Shown here in pieces: positions 26,507 through 34,894 of a DNA stretch of 64,000 nucleotides. The notes beneath the pieces are model-generated. The model did not search any database and was not told the DNA's origin. It saw only the letters and a program-made list of their open reading frames with translations. The stretch's first letter is position 1, and each line of letters begins with the position of its first letter. Made by a program: the position numbers and the translations under genes. The stretch is from Marinimicrobium alkaliphilum (GTDB lineage Bacteria; Pseudomonadota; Gammaproteobacteria; Pseudomonadales; Cellvibrionaceae): positions 124,001-188,000 of the forward strand of contig NZ_QGMQ01000005.1 in NCBI RefSeq assembly GCF_003259155.1, written 5' to 3'.

Positions 26507-27484
26507 ATGACCTCAGCCGAACGTGACGCCGGCCTGCGCATTGTCTTTGCCGGTACACCGGATTTTGCCGCCCACCACTTGCAAGCCCTGCTCGACAGTC
26601 ACCACCGCGTGGTGGGCGTCTACACCCAACCGGATCGCCCGGCCGGGCGCGGAAAGAAACTGCGCCCCAGCCCGGTCAAAGTATTGGCCGAAAGCCACGA
26701 CCTGCCCGTTTACCAACCCGAGCGCCTCAAAGGCGACGCCGCGCGGGCCGAGTTGGCGGCACTCGAGGCTGACCTGATGGTGGTGGTGGCCTACGGCCTG
26801 CTGTTGCCCCAGAGTATCCTCGACACCCCCCGCCTGGGCTGCATCAACGTGCACGCCTCGCTCTTGCCCCGCTGGCGCGGTGCGGCCCCCATCCAGCGCG
26901 CCATCGAAGCCGGCGACCAGGTATCGGGCGTCACCATCATGCAGATGGATGCGGGCCTGGACACCGGCGCCATGCTGGTCAAAGCCGAGTGCACCATCGA
27001 CCCCGAGGACACCGGCGGCAGCCTGCACGACAAGCTGCTCGAAGTCGGCGGCCCGGCACTGCTCGACGCCCTGGCGCAACTGGCTGAAGGCCGCGCCCGG
27101 CCCGAGTCTCAGGACGATAGCGAAGCCAACTACGCGGCCAAGTTCAGCAAGAATGAAGCGGCGCTCGACTGGCACCAGAGTGCCGAGCGCCTGGCCTTGA
27201 AAGTGCGCGCGTTCAACCCCTTCCCGGTGGCCACCACCCGGGAGTCGGGCAGCGCGGACCGCATCCGTCTCTGGCAGGCCCATGCGCTGCCCCAAACCGC
27301 GGACGCCGCGCCCGGCACCGTGGTCGCCACCGGCGCCGAGGGTATCGACGTCGCCTGCGGCGAGGGTTGCCTGCGTCTGACCCGGATCCAACTGCCCGGG
27401 AAAAAAGCCCTGCCTGTGGCCGACTTACTGCGCGGCCATCCGCAGTTGCTGTCTCCGGGCACTGTGCTGGAGCTACCGGCGTGA
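26507..27484 (+). CDS. fmt: Methionyl-tRNA formyltransferase
   Basis: A 325-residue Fmt from the ATG at 26507 (MTSAERDAGLRIVFAGTPDF); the frame is open further upstream into def but that part is not homologous. It formylates initiator Met-tRNA with 10-formyl-THF. Motifs: AGTPDFAAHHLQAL, the catalytic INVHASLLPRWRGAAPIQRAI region (split as NVHASLLPRWRGAAP), and the C-terminal OB-like domain with LKVRAFNPFPVA. The stop codon overlaps the GTG start of rsmB (GTGA), so the two are translationally coupled. Confidence 0.97.
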   Translation: MTSAERDAGLRIVFAGTPDFAAHHLQALLDSHHRVVGVYTQPDRPAGRGKKLRPSPVKVLAESHDLPVYQPERLKGDAARAELAALEADLMVVVAYGLLLPQSILDTPRLGCINVHASLLPRWRGAAPIQRAIEAGDQVSGVTIMQMDAGLDTGAMLVKAECTIDPEDTGGSLHDKLLEVGGPALLDALAQLAEGRARPESQDDSEANYAAKFSKNEAALDWHQSAERLALKVRAFNPFPVATTRESGSADRIRLWQAHALPQTADAAPGTVVATGAEGIDVACGEGCLRLTRIQLPGKKALPVADLLRGHPQLLSPGTVLELPA

Positions 27485-28779
27485 ACCTGCGCGCCCAGGC
27501 CGCGCGCACCATCGGCCAACTGCTGCGCCACCAGGGGTCCCTCGCGAGCTTGCTCCCGGCGGCTCAGGCCAAAGTTGCCCCCAAGGACCAGGCGCTGTTT
27601 CAGGAACTCTGCTACGGCTGTCTGCGCTGGCAACCGCGCCTGCAGACCGTCGTCGCCCAGTTGATGGACAAGCCCCTGCGCGCCAAGGACAGCGATATTC
27701 AGGCCCTGCTGCTACTCGGGCTGTACCAGTTGGGTTACACCCGCATCCCCGATCACGCCGCCATCGGCGAGACCGTGGCCGCCTGCAAGGCACTGAAAAA
27801 ACCCTGGGCGAGCAATCTGGTGAATGGTGTTCTGCGTCAGTATCAGCGCGATGCTGACCAGATGGACGCCCAGATGTCAGACTCTGCGGAGTATGTAAGT
27901 GCTCACCCTCAATGGCTGTACGGCAAACTGCGCAAAGCCTGGCCGACCCAGATCGACAGCCTTGTTGCCGCCAACAACAGCCACCCGCCCCTGACCCTGA
28001 GGGTCAATCGCCGCCACGCCCGCCGCGATGACTACCTGAGCCAACTACACGCCCTCGGCATTGCCGCCCGGGGCACCGAATACAGCCCTTGGGGCGTCAC
28101 CCTGGACCGAGCCCAGGATCCGACCGGTCTACCCGGTTTCGATCAGGGCTGGGTGAGCGTGCAGGACGAAGCCGCGCAGTTGGCGGCGGATCTGCTTGAC
28201 CTCGCCCCCGGCCAGCGGGTGCTGGATGCCTGCGCCGCGCCCGGCGGAAAAACCGGCCATATCCTTGAGCATACCGACGACCTCGAGGTTGTCGCCCTGG
28301 ACAGTGAAGCCCGGCGCCTCACCCGGGTCGAAGACAATCTGGCGCGCCTGGGCCTGAGCGCCGAGGTGGCTTGCGGCGACGGCACCCGCCCCCAGGATTG
28401 GTGGGACGGGCGCGCTTTCGATAGACTGTTGCTCGATGCGCCCTGCTCGGCCACCGGCATTATTCGCCGTCAACCGGACATCAAGCTGCTGCGCCAACCC
28501 GAGGATATCGAGCGCCTGAGCCAACTGCAGGGCCAACTGCTGGATGCCCTGTGGGACACGCTGGCCCCCGGCGGCCTGCTGGTGTACGCCACCTGCTCGG
28601 CCCTGCCGGCGGAGAACACCCGCGTCGTCGAGGCCTTCCTGGCCCGCCGCCAGGACGCCCGGGAGTTGCCCATTGACGCGCACTGGGGGCTGGCCCAGCC
28701 CTGCGGGCGGCAACTTTTGGCACACACCGACGGCCACGACGGTTTTTACTATGCCCGACTGCAAAAACAGACAAAATAA
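27481..28779 (+). CDS. rsmB: 16S rRNA m5C967 methyltransferase
   Basis: A 432-residue RsmB (Sun/Fmu) from the GTG at 27481, which overlaps the fmt stop; the open frame reaching back to 27367 is overlap only. It has an N-terminal NusB-like RNA-binding domain and a C-terminal SAM methyltransferase: DACAAPGGKTGHI (SAM loop), LLDAPCSATGIIRRQPDIK (with the releasing Cys in PC) and YATCSALPAEN (with the catalytic Cys in TC). It methylates C967 of 16S rRNA. The length matches E. coli RsmB (429). Confidence 0.96.
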   Translation: MNLRAQAARTIGQLLRHQGSLASLLPAAQAKVAPKDQALFQELCYGCLRWQPRLQTVVAQLMDKPLRAKDSDIQALLLLGLYQLGYTRIPDHAAIGETVAACKALKKPWASNLVNGVLRQYQRDADQMDAQMSDSAEYVSAHPQWLYGKLRKAWPTQIDSLVAANNSHPPLTLRVNRRHARRDDYLSQLHALGIAARGTEYSPWGVTLDRAQDPTGLPGFDQGWVSVQDEAAQLAADLLDLAPGQRVLDACAAPGGKTGHILEHTDDLEVVALDSEARRLTRVEDNLARLGLSAEVACGDGTRPQDWWDGRAFDRLLLDAPCSATGIIRRQPDIKLLRQPEDIERLSQLQGQLLDALWDTLAPGGLLVYATCSALPAENTRVVEAFLARRQDARELPIDAHWGLAQPCGRQLLAHTDGHDGFYYARLQKQTK

Positions 28780-28831
28780 GCTAGGCTTTGGCGATGCCGA
28801 AGCCGGCTAACTTGGGGTCCATTGACACGCA

Positions 28832-30220
28832 ATGAAAATTATCATCCTCGGCGCCGGACAGGTCGGCGGCAGCCTTGCAGAGCATCTGGCCAACGAGGCC
28901 AACGACATCACGGTGATCGACACCGATAACACCCGGCTGCGGGAACTGCGCGACCGCCTGGATATCAGCGTAATCCACGGCGTCGGTTCCTACCCCGATG
29001 TCCTGGTTCAGGCCGGCATCGAGGACGCCGATATGCTGGTGGCCGTGACCAGCAACGACGAAACCAACATGATCGCCTGCCAGATCGCCTTCAGCCTGTA
29101 TCGCACCCCCTCAAAGATCGCCCGAGTCAGAGCCACTGCCTACCTGACCCACAGCCGCCTGTTTGACGACAGTGCCGTGCCCATCGACGTCCTGATCAGC
29201 CCGGAACAGCTGGTGTCTGACTATATCTTCAAACTGCTCGAGCAGCCGGGCGCGCTCCAGGTACTGGACTTCGCCAATGGCCAGGCACAGCTGGTGGCGG
29301 TCAAGGCCTACCACGGCGGCCCCCTGGTGGGTCACGAGCTGCGCTTCTTGCGCGAGCACATGCCCAATGTCGACACCCGGGTAGCCGCCATCTACCGGCG
29401 CAACCGGGCGATCATGCCCACCGGTTCGACGGTGATCGAAGCGGATGACGAAGTCTTCTTTATCGCCGACAAGAACGATATTCGCGCGGTGATGAGCGAG
29501 CTGCGCCGACTGGAAACCGCCTACAAGCGCATCGTCATCGCCGGGGGCGGCAATATCGGCTATCGTCTGGCGAAAAAACTCGAAGGCCGGTTTCGGGTGC
29601 GGGTGATCGAACACAACGCCGAGCGCTGTGCGCATCTGGCCGAGCACCTGGAGCGCACCATCGTGCTCGAGGGCAGCGCCTCGGATCAGGACCTGTTGCT
29701 GGACGAAAATATCGAGGATACCGATGTCTTCCTGGCGCTGACCAACGACGACGAGGCCAATATCATGTCATCGCTTCTGGCCAAGCGCCTGGGCGCACGC
29801 AAGGTGATGACCCTGATCAATAATCCGGCCTACGTGGATCTGGTCCAGGGCGGCGAAATCGATATCGCCATTTCGCCCCAGAGCGCCACTATCGGCAGCC
29901 TGCTCACCCATGTCCGCCGGGGCGATATGGTGGCCGTGCACTCGCTCCGCCGGGGCGCCGCCGAGGCCATCGAAATCATCGCCCACGGCGACAGCAACTC
30001 CTCAAAAGTGGTGGGCCGGGCACTGGAAGATATCGATCTGCCCGAAGGCGCCAACATCGGTGCCATTGTGCGGGAAAAAGGCGATGGCAATAGCGACGTA
30101 CTGATTGCGCACGACGATGTGGTGGTCGAGTCCGGCGACCACGTGATTATCTTCCTGCTGCACAAAAAACACATTCGCGACGTGGAAAAGCTTTTCCAGG
30201 TCGGATTTACCTTTTTCTAG
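28832..30220 (+). CDS. trkA: Trk K+ uptake system NAD-binding regulatory subunit TrkA
   Basis: A 462-residue TrkA of the doubled type: two RCK units, each with a Rossmann NAD loop ([15 protein letters not shown] at the N-terminus and [15 protein letters not shown] at about residue 235) and a C-terminal TrkA_C domain. It is a cytoplasmic gating ring that binds TrkH. Located 52 bp after rsmB and 15 bp before trkH, so the pair makes a full constitutive potassium uptake system. Typical length (E. coli 458). Confidence 0.97.
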   Translation: MKIIILGAGQVGGSLAEHLANEANDITVIDTDNTRLRELRDRLDISVIHGVGSYPDVLVQAGIEDADMLVAVTSNDETNMIACQIAFSLYRTPSKIARVRATAYLTHSRLFDDSAVPIDVLISPEQLVSDYIFKLLEQPGALQVLDFANGQAQLVAVKAYHGGPLVGHELRFLREHMPNVDTRVAAIYRRNRAIMPTGSTVIEADDEVFFIADKNDIRAVMSELRRLETAYKRIVIAGGGNIGYRLAKKLEGRFRVRVIEHNAERCAHLAEHLERTIVLEGSASDQDLLLDENIEDTDVFLALTNDDEANIMSSLLAKRLGARKVMTLINNPAYVDLVQGGEIDIAISPQSATIGSLLTHVRRGDMVAVHSLRRGAAEAIEIIAHGDSNSSKVVGRALEDIDLPEGANIGAIVREKGDGNSDVLIAHDDVVVESGDHVIIFLLHKKHIRDVEKLFQVGFTFF

Positions 30221-30235
30221 GGGGCTGCCACCGCC

Positions 30236-31681
30236 ATGCAATTTGCCATTATTGCCCGGGTGCTTGGCGTTCTGCTGATGCTCTTCAGCCTGACCCAGCT
30301 GACCCCTATCGTCGTGTCGCTGATCTACGGCGACGACAATTACATGACCTTTCTGCTGAGCTTTGGCATCGCTTTTATTGTGGGGATGGCCATCTGGTTT
30401 CCGGTGCACGCCTCGCGGGGTGAACTGCGCACCCGGGACGGCTTCCTGATCACGGCACTGTTCTGGTTTGTTCTGGGTTCCTTCGGCGCCCTGCCCCTGT
30501 ACTTTTCTTTGGGCCTGAACCTGTCGGTCACCGACGCCCTGTTTGAGGCCATGTCGGGCCTGACCACCACCGGGGCCACCGTCATTACCGGGCTGGACGA
30601 ACTGCCGCGCTCGATCCTCTTCTACCGCCAGCAGCTGCAGTGGCTGGGCGGCATCGGGATCATTGTGATCGCGGTGGCGATCCTGCCCATGCTCGGCGTC
30701 GGGGGCATGCAGCTGTACCGGGCCGAAGCGCCCGGCCCGGTCAAGGACAACAAGCTCACGCCGCGCATTACCGGCACCGCCAAGGTACTGTTCACCATCT
30801 ACCTGATGTTTACCCTGGCCTGCATCATCGCCTACAAACTCGCCGGTATGGGTTGGTTCGACGCCGTCGGCCACGGCTTTTCCACCGTCGCCAACGGTGG
30901 CTTTTCCACCCACGACCAGAGCATGCACTACTTTGAAAGCAACGCCATTCTGCTGATCTGCTCGGTCTTTATGATCATCGCCGGGGCCAACTTTGCCCTA
31001 CACTTTTTCGCCTGGCGGGAAAAAAGTCTGCTTCATTACTTCGCCGACGCCGAATTCCGGTTCTACTTCGGCTGGTTATTGGTGGGTACCGTGGTCACCA
31101 TCGGGGTGTTGATGATGCACAACACCTACAGCACCGGGGACAGCCTGGTCATGGGCTTCTTCACCCTCGCCTCCACCCTCACCACCGCCGGGTTCTCCTC
31201 CGACTTCAACGGCTTTCCGTCATTTCTGCCCTATGCCCTATTTCTGCTCGCCTTCCTGGGCGGCTGCGCCAGCTCCACCGGCGGCGGCATGAAAATGATC
31301 CGCGTACTGCTGCTCTACAAACAGGGCGTGCGCGAGATTCACCGTCTGATTCATCCGAATGCGGTAATCCCGGTCAAGGTTGGCAAGATCAACGTGCCCG
31401 ACCGGGTGGTCGAAGCCGTGTGGGGCTTCTTCGCCATGTACGTGGTGATGTACATCGCCATGTTTCTGATTATGCTGCTGACCGGTCTGGACCTGATAAC
31501 GGCCTTCTCCGCGGTGGGCGCCACCATCACCAACCTCGGCCCCGGCATGGGCGACGTCGCCGGCCACTACGGCGACATCAGCAACGGCGCCAAGTGGGTC
31601 CTGACCTTCTCCATGCTGCTCGGGCGCCTGGAGGTGTTTACCCTCCTGGTATTGTTCAGCCCGATGTTCTGGCGGGGGTAA
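30236..31681 (+). CDS. trkH: Trk K+ transporter membrane subunit TrkH
   Basis: A 481-residue inner-membrane K+ channel-like subunit with four M1-P-M2 repeats. Selectivity-filter glycine loops are seen, such as SGLTTTGATVITGL, STVANGGFSTHD, STLTTAGFSSDF and SAVGATITNLGPGMG; GGCASSTGGGMKMIR precedes the intramembrane gating loop. Works with TrkA encoded directly upstream. Ribosome site GGGGG before the ATG. Typical length (E. coli TrkH 483). Confidence 0.97.
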   Translation: MQFAIIARVLGVLLMLFSLTQLTPIVVSLIYGDDNYMTFLLSFGIAFIVGMAIWFPVHASRGELRTRDGFLITALFWFVLGSFGALPLYFSLGLNLSVTDALFEAMSGLTTTGATVITGLDELPRSILFYRQQLQWLGGIGIIVIAVAILPMLGVGGMQLYRAEAPGPVKDNKLTPRITGTAKVLFTIYLMFTLACIIAYKLAGMGWFDAVGHGFSTVANGGFSTHDQSMHYFESNAILLICSVFMIIAGANFALHFFAWREKSLLHYFADAEFRFYFGWLLVGTVVTIGVLMMHNTYSTGDSLVMGFFTLASTLTTAGFSSDFNGFPSFLPYALFLLAFLGGCASSTGGGMKMIRVLLLYKQGVREIHRLIHPNAVIPVKVGKINVPDRVVEAVWGFFAMYVVMYIAMFLIMLLTGLDLITAFSAVGATITNLGPGMGDVAGHYGDISNGAKWVLTFSMLLGRLEVFTLLVLFSPMFWRG

Positions 31682-31717
31682 CCGCTTTTTCACCGTCTAG
31701 CCCATGAGAGGTTTCTG

Positions 31718-32575
31718 ATGGTTTCGTCCACTTCGGCGTCGTCGTGCAGCAACTGCGGTGAAGACCTGCAAGGGCCCTTCTGCCATCAGTGCGGACAGGA
31801 CGACAAGCAGTACACCCGCAGTCTGCTCAGGCTGATTCCCGAGTTTTTCGGAGAGCTGAGCAACTGGGACAATCGACTCTGGCGCACCCTTGCACCGCTG
31901 TGGATACGCCCTGGATACCTGAGCCGGCGCTACGTCGACGGTCACCGCGCACCCTATGTGCCGCCGCTAAGACTGTATATTTTCACGTCAATTGTTGCCT
32001 TTCTGGTGTTCGCGCTGGCCATTCCCTACGAGCCACCCACCGGCATTGAGACCGGTGCCGCGCCGGCGTTTGGCGCGCCCAGCGTGCACCTGCCCATACT
32101 GAGCGAAGACCTGAATGCCTCGGTGAATACCAAACTTGCGCGCCTTATCGAGAATCCTGAACTGGGCATCAGCCGCTTTTTTTCATTGGCCCCACAGGTG
32201 ATGTTTTTACTCTTGCCTATGCTCGCACTGCTACTCAAAGTCATCTACCTGTCGCGCCGACACTATTACATCGAGCATCTTATCCTCGCGCTCCACAGTC
32301 ACAGTTTTTTGCTCCAATGGGCAATGCTGGCCATAGGGTTTGCCAAACTCATTGCTCTGGTCCAGCCCTGGCCTGCGATCGCCGTCGCACTAGGATGGCT
32401 GTTCAACCTGTACCTGTGGAGTGCCCCGATCTACTTACTGCTGAGCCAAAAAGCGTTCTACCGCCAAAGCTGGGGGATAACGCTGGTAAAATTCAGCGCT
32501 ATCGGCGCGCTCTATAGCCTGACATTTTCATTCGCCCTGGTGGCGACAATCGTCATCAGTATTTTGCGCAGTTGA
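31718..32575 (+). CDS. DUF3667-type zinc-ribbon membrane protein
   Basis: A 285-residue protein with an N-terminal zinc-ribbon of two CxxC pairs (C10, C13, C22, C25), then PEFFGELSNWDNRLWRTLAPLW, PGYLSRRYVDGHRAPYVPPL and about four or five membrane helices. This combination identifies the DUF3667 family. The conserved core just before the first helix (W-x-P-G-x-L...Y-x-x-G-x-R-x-x-Y-x-x-P) is intact. Function is not known. It follows trkH by 36 bp on the same strand and could share its transcript; a role in K+ uptake is not implied. Confidence 0.75.
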   Translation: MVSSTSASSCSNCGEDLQGPFCHQCGQDDKQYTRSLLRLIPEFFGELSNWDNRLWRTLAPLWIRPGYLSRRYVDGHRAPYVPPLRLYIFTSIVAFLVFALAIPYEPPTGIETGAAPAFGAPSVHLPILSEDLNASVNTKLARLIENPELGISRFFSLAPQVMFLLLPMLALLLKVIYLSRRHYYIEHLILALHSHSFLLQWAMLAIGFAKLIALVQPWPAIAVALGWLFNLYLWSAPIYLLLSQKAFYRQSWGITLVKFSAIGALYSLTFSFALVATIVISILRS

Positions 32576-32810
32576 TAATCCCCCAAAGCACTCGCCGTAA
32601 AAACAGAACGAGTGTTCATCAGCACAATCTCGGTCCTGGAACCGGTTATCGCCCTATTTCAGGAGAACAGGGGCGGACACCGGGCATTGCTTTGATACTT
32701 GGTTTTTGAAAATCCGAAACTTTACTGCGCGCTAATCCCGCCACTGATGATTAAATGCGAGTATGATATATCTGGACATGGGAAAACCTGAAATACGGTG
32801 GGCGGAGATT
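32576..32810. other. Intergenic gap before the solute-binding-like gene
   Basis: A 235-bp stretch without coding capacity that I can support. AT content rises toward the right end, where the promoter of the following gene must lie. An in-frame ATG at 32763 and another at 32778 precede the chosen start but give an N-terminal extension incompatible with a signal peptide. Confidence 0.5.
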
Positions 32811-33713
32811 ATGGTGAAACATCTCCTAATGCTGATCTGCGTGATCATCAGTTTTTCGGCGCAGGCTCTGGATTCGGCGCAGGGCGTGACCCTGGTCAAT
32901 ATTCCCTATATGGAAAGAGCCGGGCTTCATCGCGATTATGCCGACGCCCTCCTGGAACTTGCACTGGAATCATCCAGGGATACATACGGCCCTTACGAAA
33001 TCGTTCAGCAAGGTGAGCAAACCGTCATTCGACGACAGCTGCAGCAGCTTATCGACGGTACAAATCTATCGGTTGCTGTTTCCATGCCCATGCCTGAGTG
33101 GCTGGAAGGTACCCGGATGGTACAGTTCCCCATCATGAAAGGTCTGGCGAGCTACCGCTTGTTTTTTGCGCACGAAGAAAATCTGACACTGTTCAATATG
33201 ATTGAGCGCGTGGAGAGTCTGAAAGCCTTGAAAATTGGTCAAGGGCGAGGCTGGTCAACCGCCAAACTGCTTGAGGACAATGGTTTTCGCGTTGTTTATG
33301 GCGGGAACTACAAAGCCCTGTTTCCAATGTTAGGTGCCGATCGCTTTCAGTTGTTAATGCGGGGCGCCTATGAAATAGGCCCCGAGTATGCATTTTACAA
33401 AGACATTATGCCGGAACTTGCCATTGTCGACGGCCTGGCCATCTACACCTACCTGCCGATGTACTTCTTCGTGTCCGAGAAGCACGAAGGCCTTGCCGAG
33501 CGTTTGGAGTACGGGTTAAAAAAGGCACATGCCAGCGGCGCCATCGATAGCCTGTTCGAGCAATATTTCAGTGAGGCCCTGGCATTGCTCAATGTCGAAC
33601 AGCGCAAGATTTTTTATCTGCCCAATACCAATATTGATCCCTCCTTCTACGAGAAGGACAAGCCCTACCTACTGGAAACCATCATCAAACGGGAAGCCGA
33701 AAGAAATCATTGA
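32811..33713 (+). CDS. Periplasmic solute-binding-like (SBP_bac_3-type) protein, no transporter partner
   Basis: A 300-residue protein from the ATG at 32811, preceded by GGAG. The N-terminus MVKHLLMLICVIISFSAQA is a signal peptide. The mature part has the pattern of type 2 periplasmic binding proteins (TLVNIPYMERAGLHRDYADA, LKIGQGRGWSTAKLLEDNG, YTYLPMYFFVSEKHEGLAERL), comparable to the amino-acid-type SBP_bac_3 fold, but the usual early ligand loop is not conserved. No ABC permease or ATPase gene lies nearby, so it is more likely a sensory or orphan binding protein than part of a transporter. It is convergent with the CDF gene, with only 22 bp between stops. No ligand can be proposed. Confidence 0.65.
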   Translation: MVKHLLMLICVIISFSAQALDSAQGVTLVNIPYMERAGLHRDYADALLELALESSRDTYGPYEIVQQGEQTVIRRQLQQLIDGTNLSVAVSMPMPEWLEGTRMVQFPIMKGLASYRLFFAHEENLTLFNMIERVESLKALKIGQGRGWSTAKLLEDNGFRVVYGGNYKALFPMLGADRFQLLMRGAYEIGPEYAFYKDIMPELAIVDGLAIYTYLPMYFFVSEKHEGLAERLEYGLKKAHASGAIDSLFEQYFSEALALLNVEQRKIFYLPNTNIDPSFYEKDKPYLLETIIKREAERNH

Positions 33714-33735
33714 CCGTCGTTGTCAGTGCTTGCCG

Positions 33736-34674
33736 CTAAACGCTGGAATTCGTGCTCAGCAACCCGCTCGACGGCGCCGCCCAGCGCTCTTCCGTGGTAA
33801 AAATCACATCGGTGACCAGGGGCGCGTAGAAGGCGCGCACCTGTTTGTCGATCTGCTCACGCACGCGGTCCAGCGACGCCAGCGAGTCGGGCCGGTAGTC
33901 GGCAGGCAAGACCACGTGCACAATCACATAGAGTAACCGCCCGGGCTTGACCATCCGCACATAAAGCGTGTGCTCGGGCAGGTCGACGAGTGCCGCTTCG
34001 ATGGCGGCGCGCACCGGAGCGGCAACCGGTTCAGGCGGCGTGCGGTTGAGAAGTTCCTGCAGCGCCTGATTGGCCATACGTACCGGCACGCCCAGAAAAA
34101 AAAGCACCACCACAATAACCAGTACCGAATCGATGTAGCGGGTGGCGGTATCAAAGCCAAAGGCCTGCAACACGGGAATCAGACAGAAGGTCAGCAGCAC
34201 GACGCCGGTAAAGACTGCGTTGATCACCCAGTTGTCACGATCGATGCGCACCAGAGGGCTGTCTACATGCCTGAGGGTGCGCTGCATCAGCCAGGCACAG
34301 ACACTGCACACCAGAGCCGCGAAGGCCGCGTAGGCAATGGCCAACCCGGCAACAATTTCCCGACCGCCCGTCAGCAGCGCATTGACCGCATCAAAGAGCG
34401 CAAATCCGGACACCCCCAAAATCAACAGCCCTTTGCCCACATTGACGAGGGATTCAAAGTAGCTGTAACCGAAAGGAAACTGGTCACTGTCCGGCCCGCT
34501 GGCAAGCTGACTGACCCTGAGTGTTGCCAGCGCGATGGCGAAGTACACCAGGTTGAACAAGCCGTCGAGCAGAATGGCCTGGGAGTTGGTGAAAGTCGCG
34601 GCAGTAACCGCAACGCCACCCACCACCAGGGACATGACCACGGAGACGCGTAGGGCACCGACTTCGGTTTTCAT
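33736..34674 (-). CDS. CDF-like cation transporter with atypical metal site
   Basis: A 312-residue protein from the ATG at 34674 (MKTEVGALRVSVVMSLVVGG); a GTG at 34734 would add 20 residues. Six membrane helices then a cytoplasmic domain of about 90 residues, the layout of the cation diffusion facilitator family. The site normally built from DxxxD and HxxxD (FieF D45/D49/H153/D157) reads D...N in ILLDGLFN and has no His in the fifth helix (RIDRDNWVINAV), so the standard Zn/Fe site is not kept. It may carry another cation or have lost transport. Other family features (PFGYSYFESLVNVGKG) are present. Divergent from halogenase 3. Confidence 0.75.
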   Translation of the reverse strand: MKTEVGALRVSVVMSLVVGGVAVTAATFTNSQAILLDGLFNLVYFAIALATLRVSQLASGPDSDQFPFGYSYFESLVNVGKGLLILGVSGFALFDAVNALLTGGREIVAGLAIAYAAFAALVCSVCAWLMQRTLRHVDSPLVRIDRDNWVINAVFTGVVLLTFCLIPVLQAFGFDTATRYIDSVLVIVVVLFFLGVPVRMANQALQELLNRTPPEPVAAPVRAAIEAALVDLPEHTLYVRMVKPGRLLYVIVHVVLPADYRPDSLASLDRVREQIDKQVRAFYAPLVTDVIFTTEERWAAPSSGLLSTNSSV

Positions 34675-34754
34675 GAGCTTGACCAGGACAAGGGGAATGA
34701 AAAAAGGCTCAGCAGTATAGCAACTGTCGGTCACCCTTTATAGGCGGATTTTCC

Positions 34755-34783
34755 TTGACCAAAACAACAATATCGAAGATATT
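34755..34783 (+). promoter_or_regulatory. Candidate sigma-70 promoter of halogenase 3
   Basis: TTGACC (34755-34760), 17 bp spacing, then GATATT (34778-34783), in an AT-rich stretch between the divergent CDF and halogenase genes. It would give a leader of about 105 nt before the ATG at 34895. Two mismatches to consensus at most positions of weight, so moderate at best. Confidence 0.4.
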
Positions 34784-34894
34784 TCACATCAAAAGCGGAG
34801 CGTAGACTCCAGAAAACTCCTGGCAAAGGCGAATGAATATTCAGTGGCATTTGGCACTGACGTTCAAAACGTGCGCACCGTTTTTGGAGTTTTT

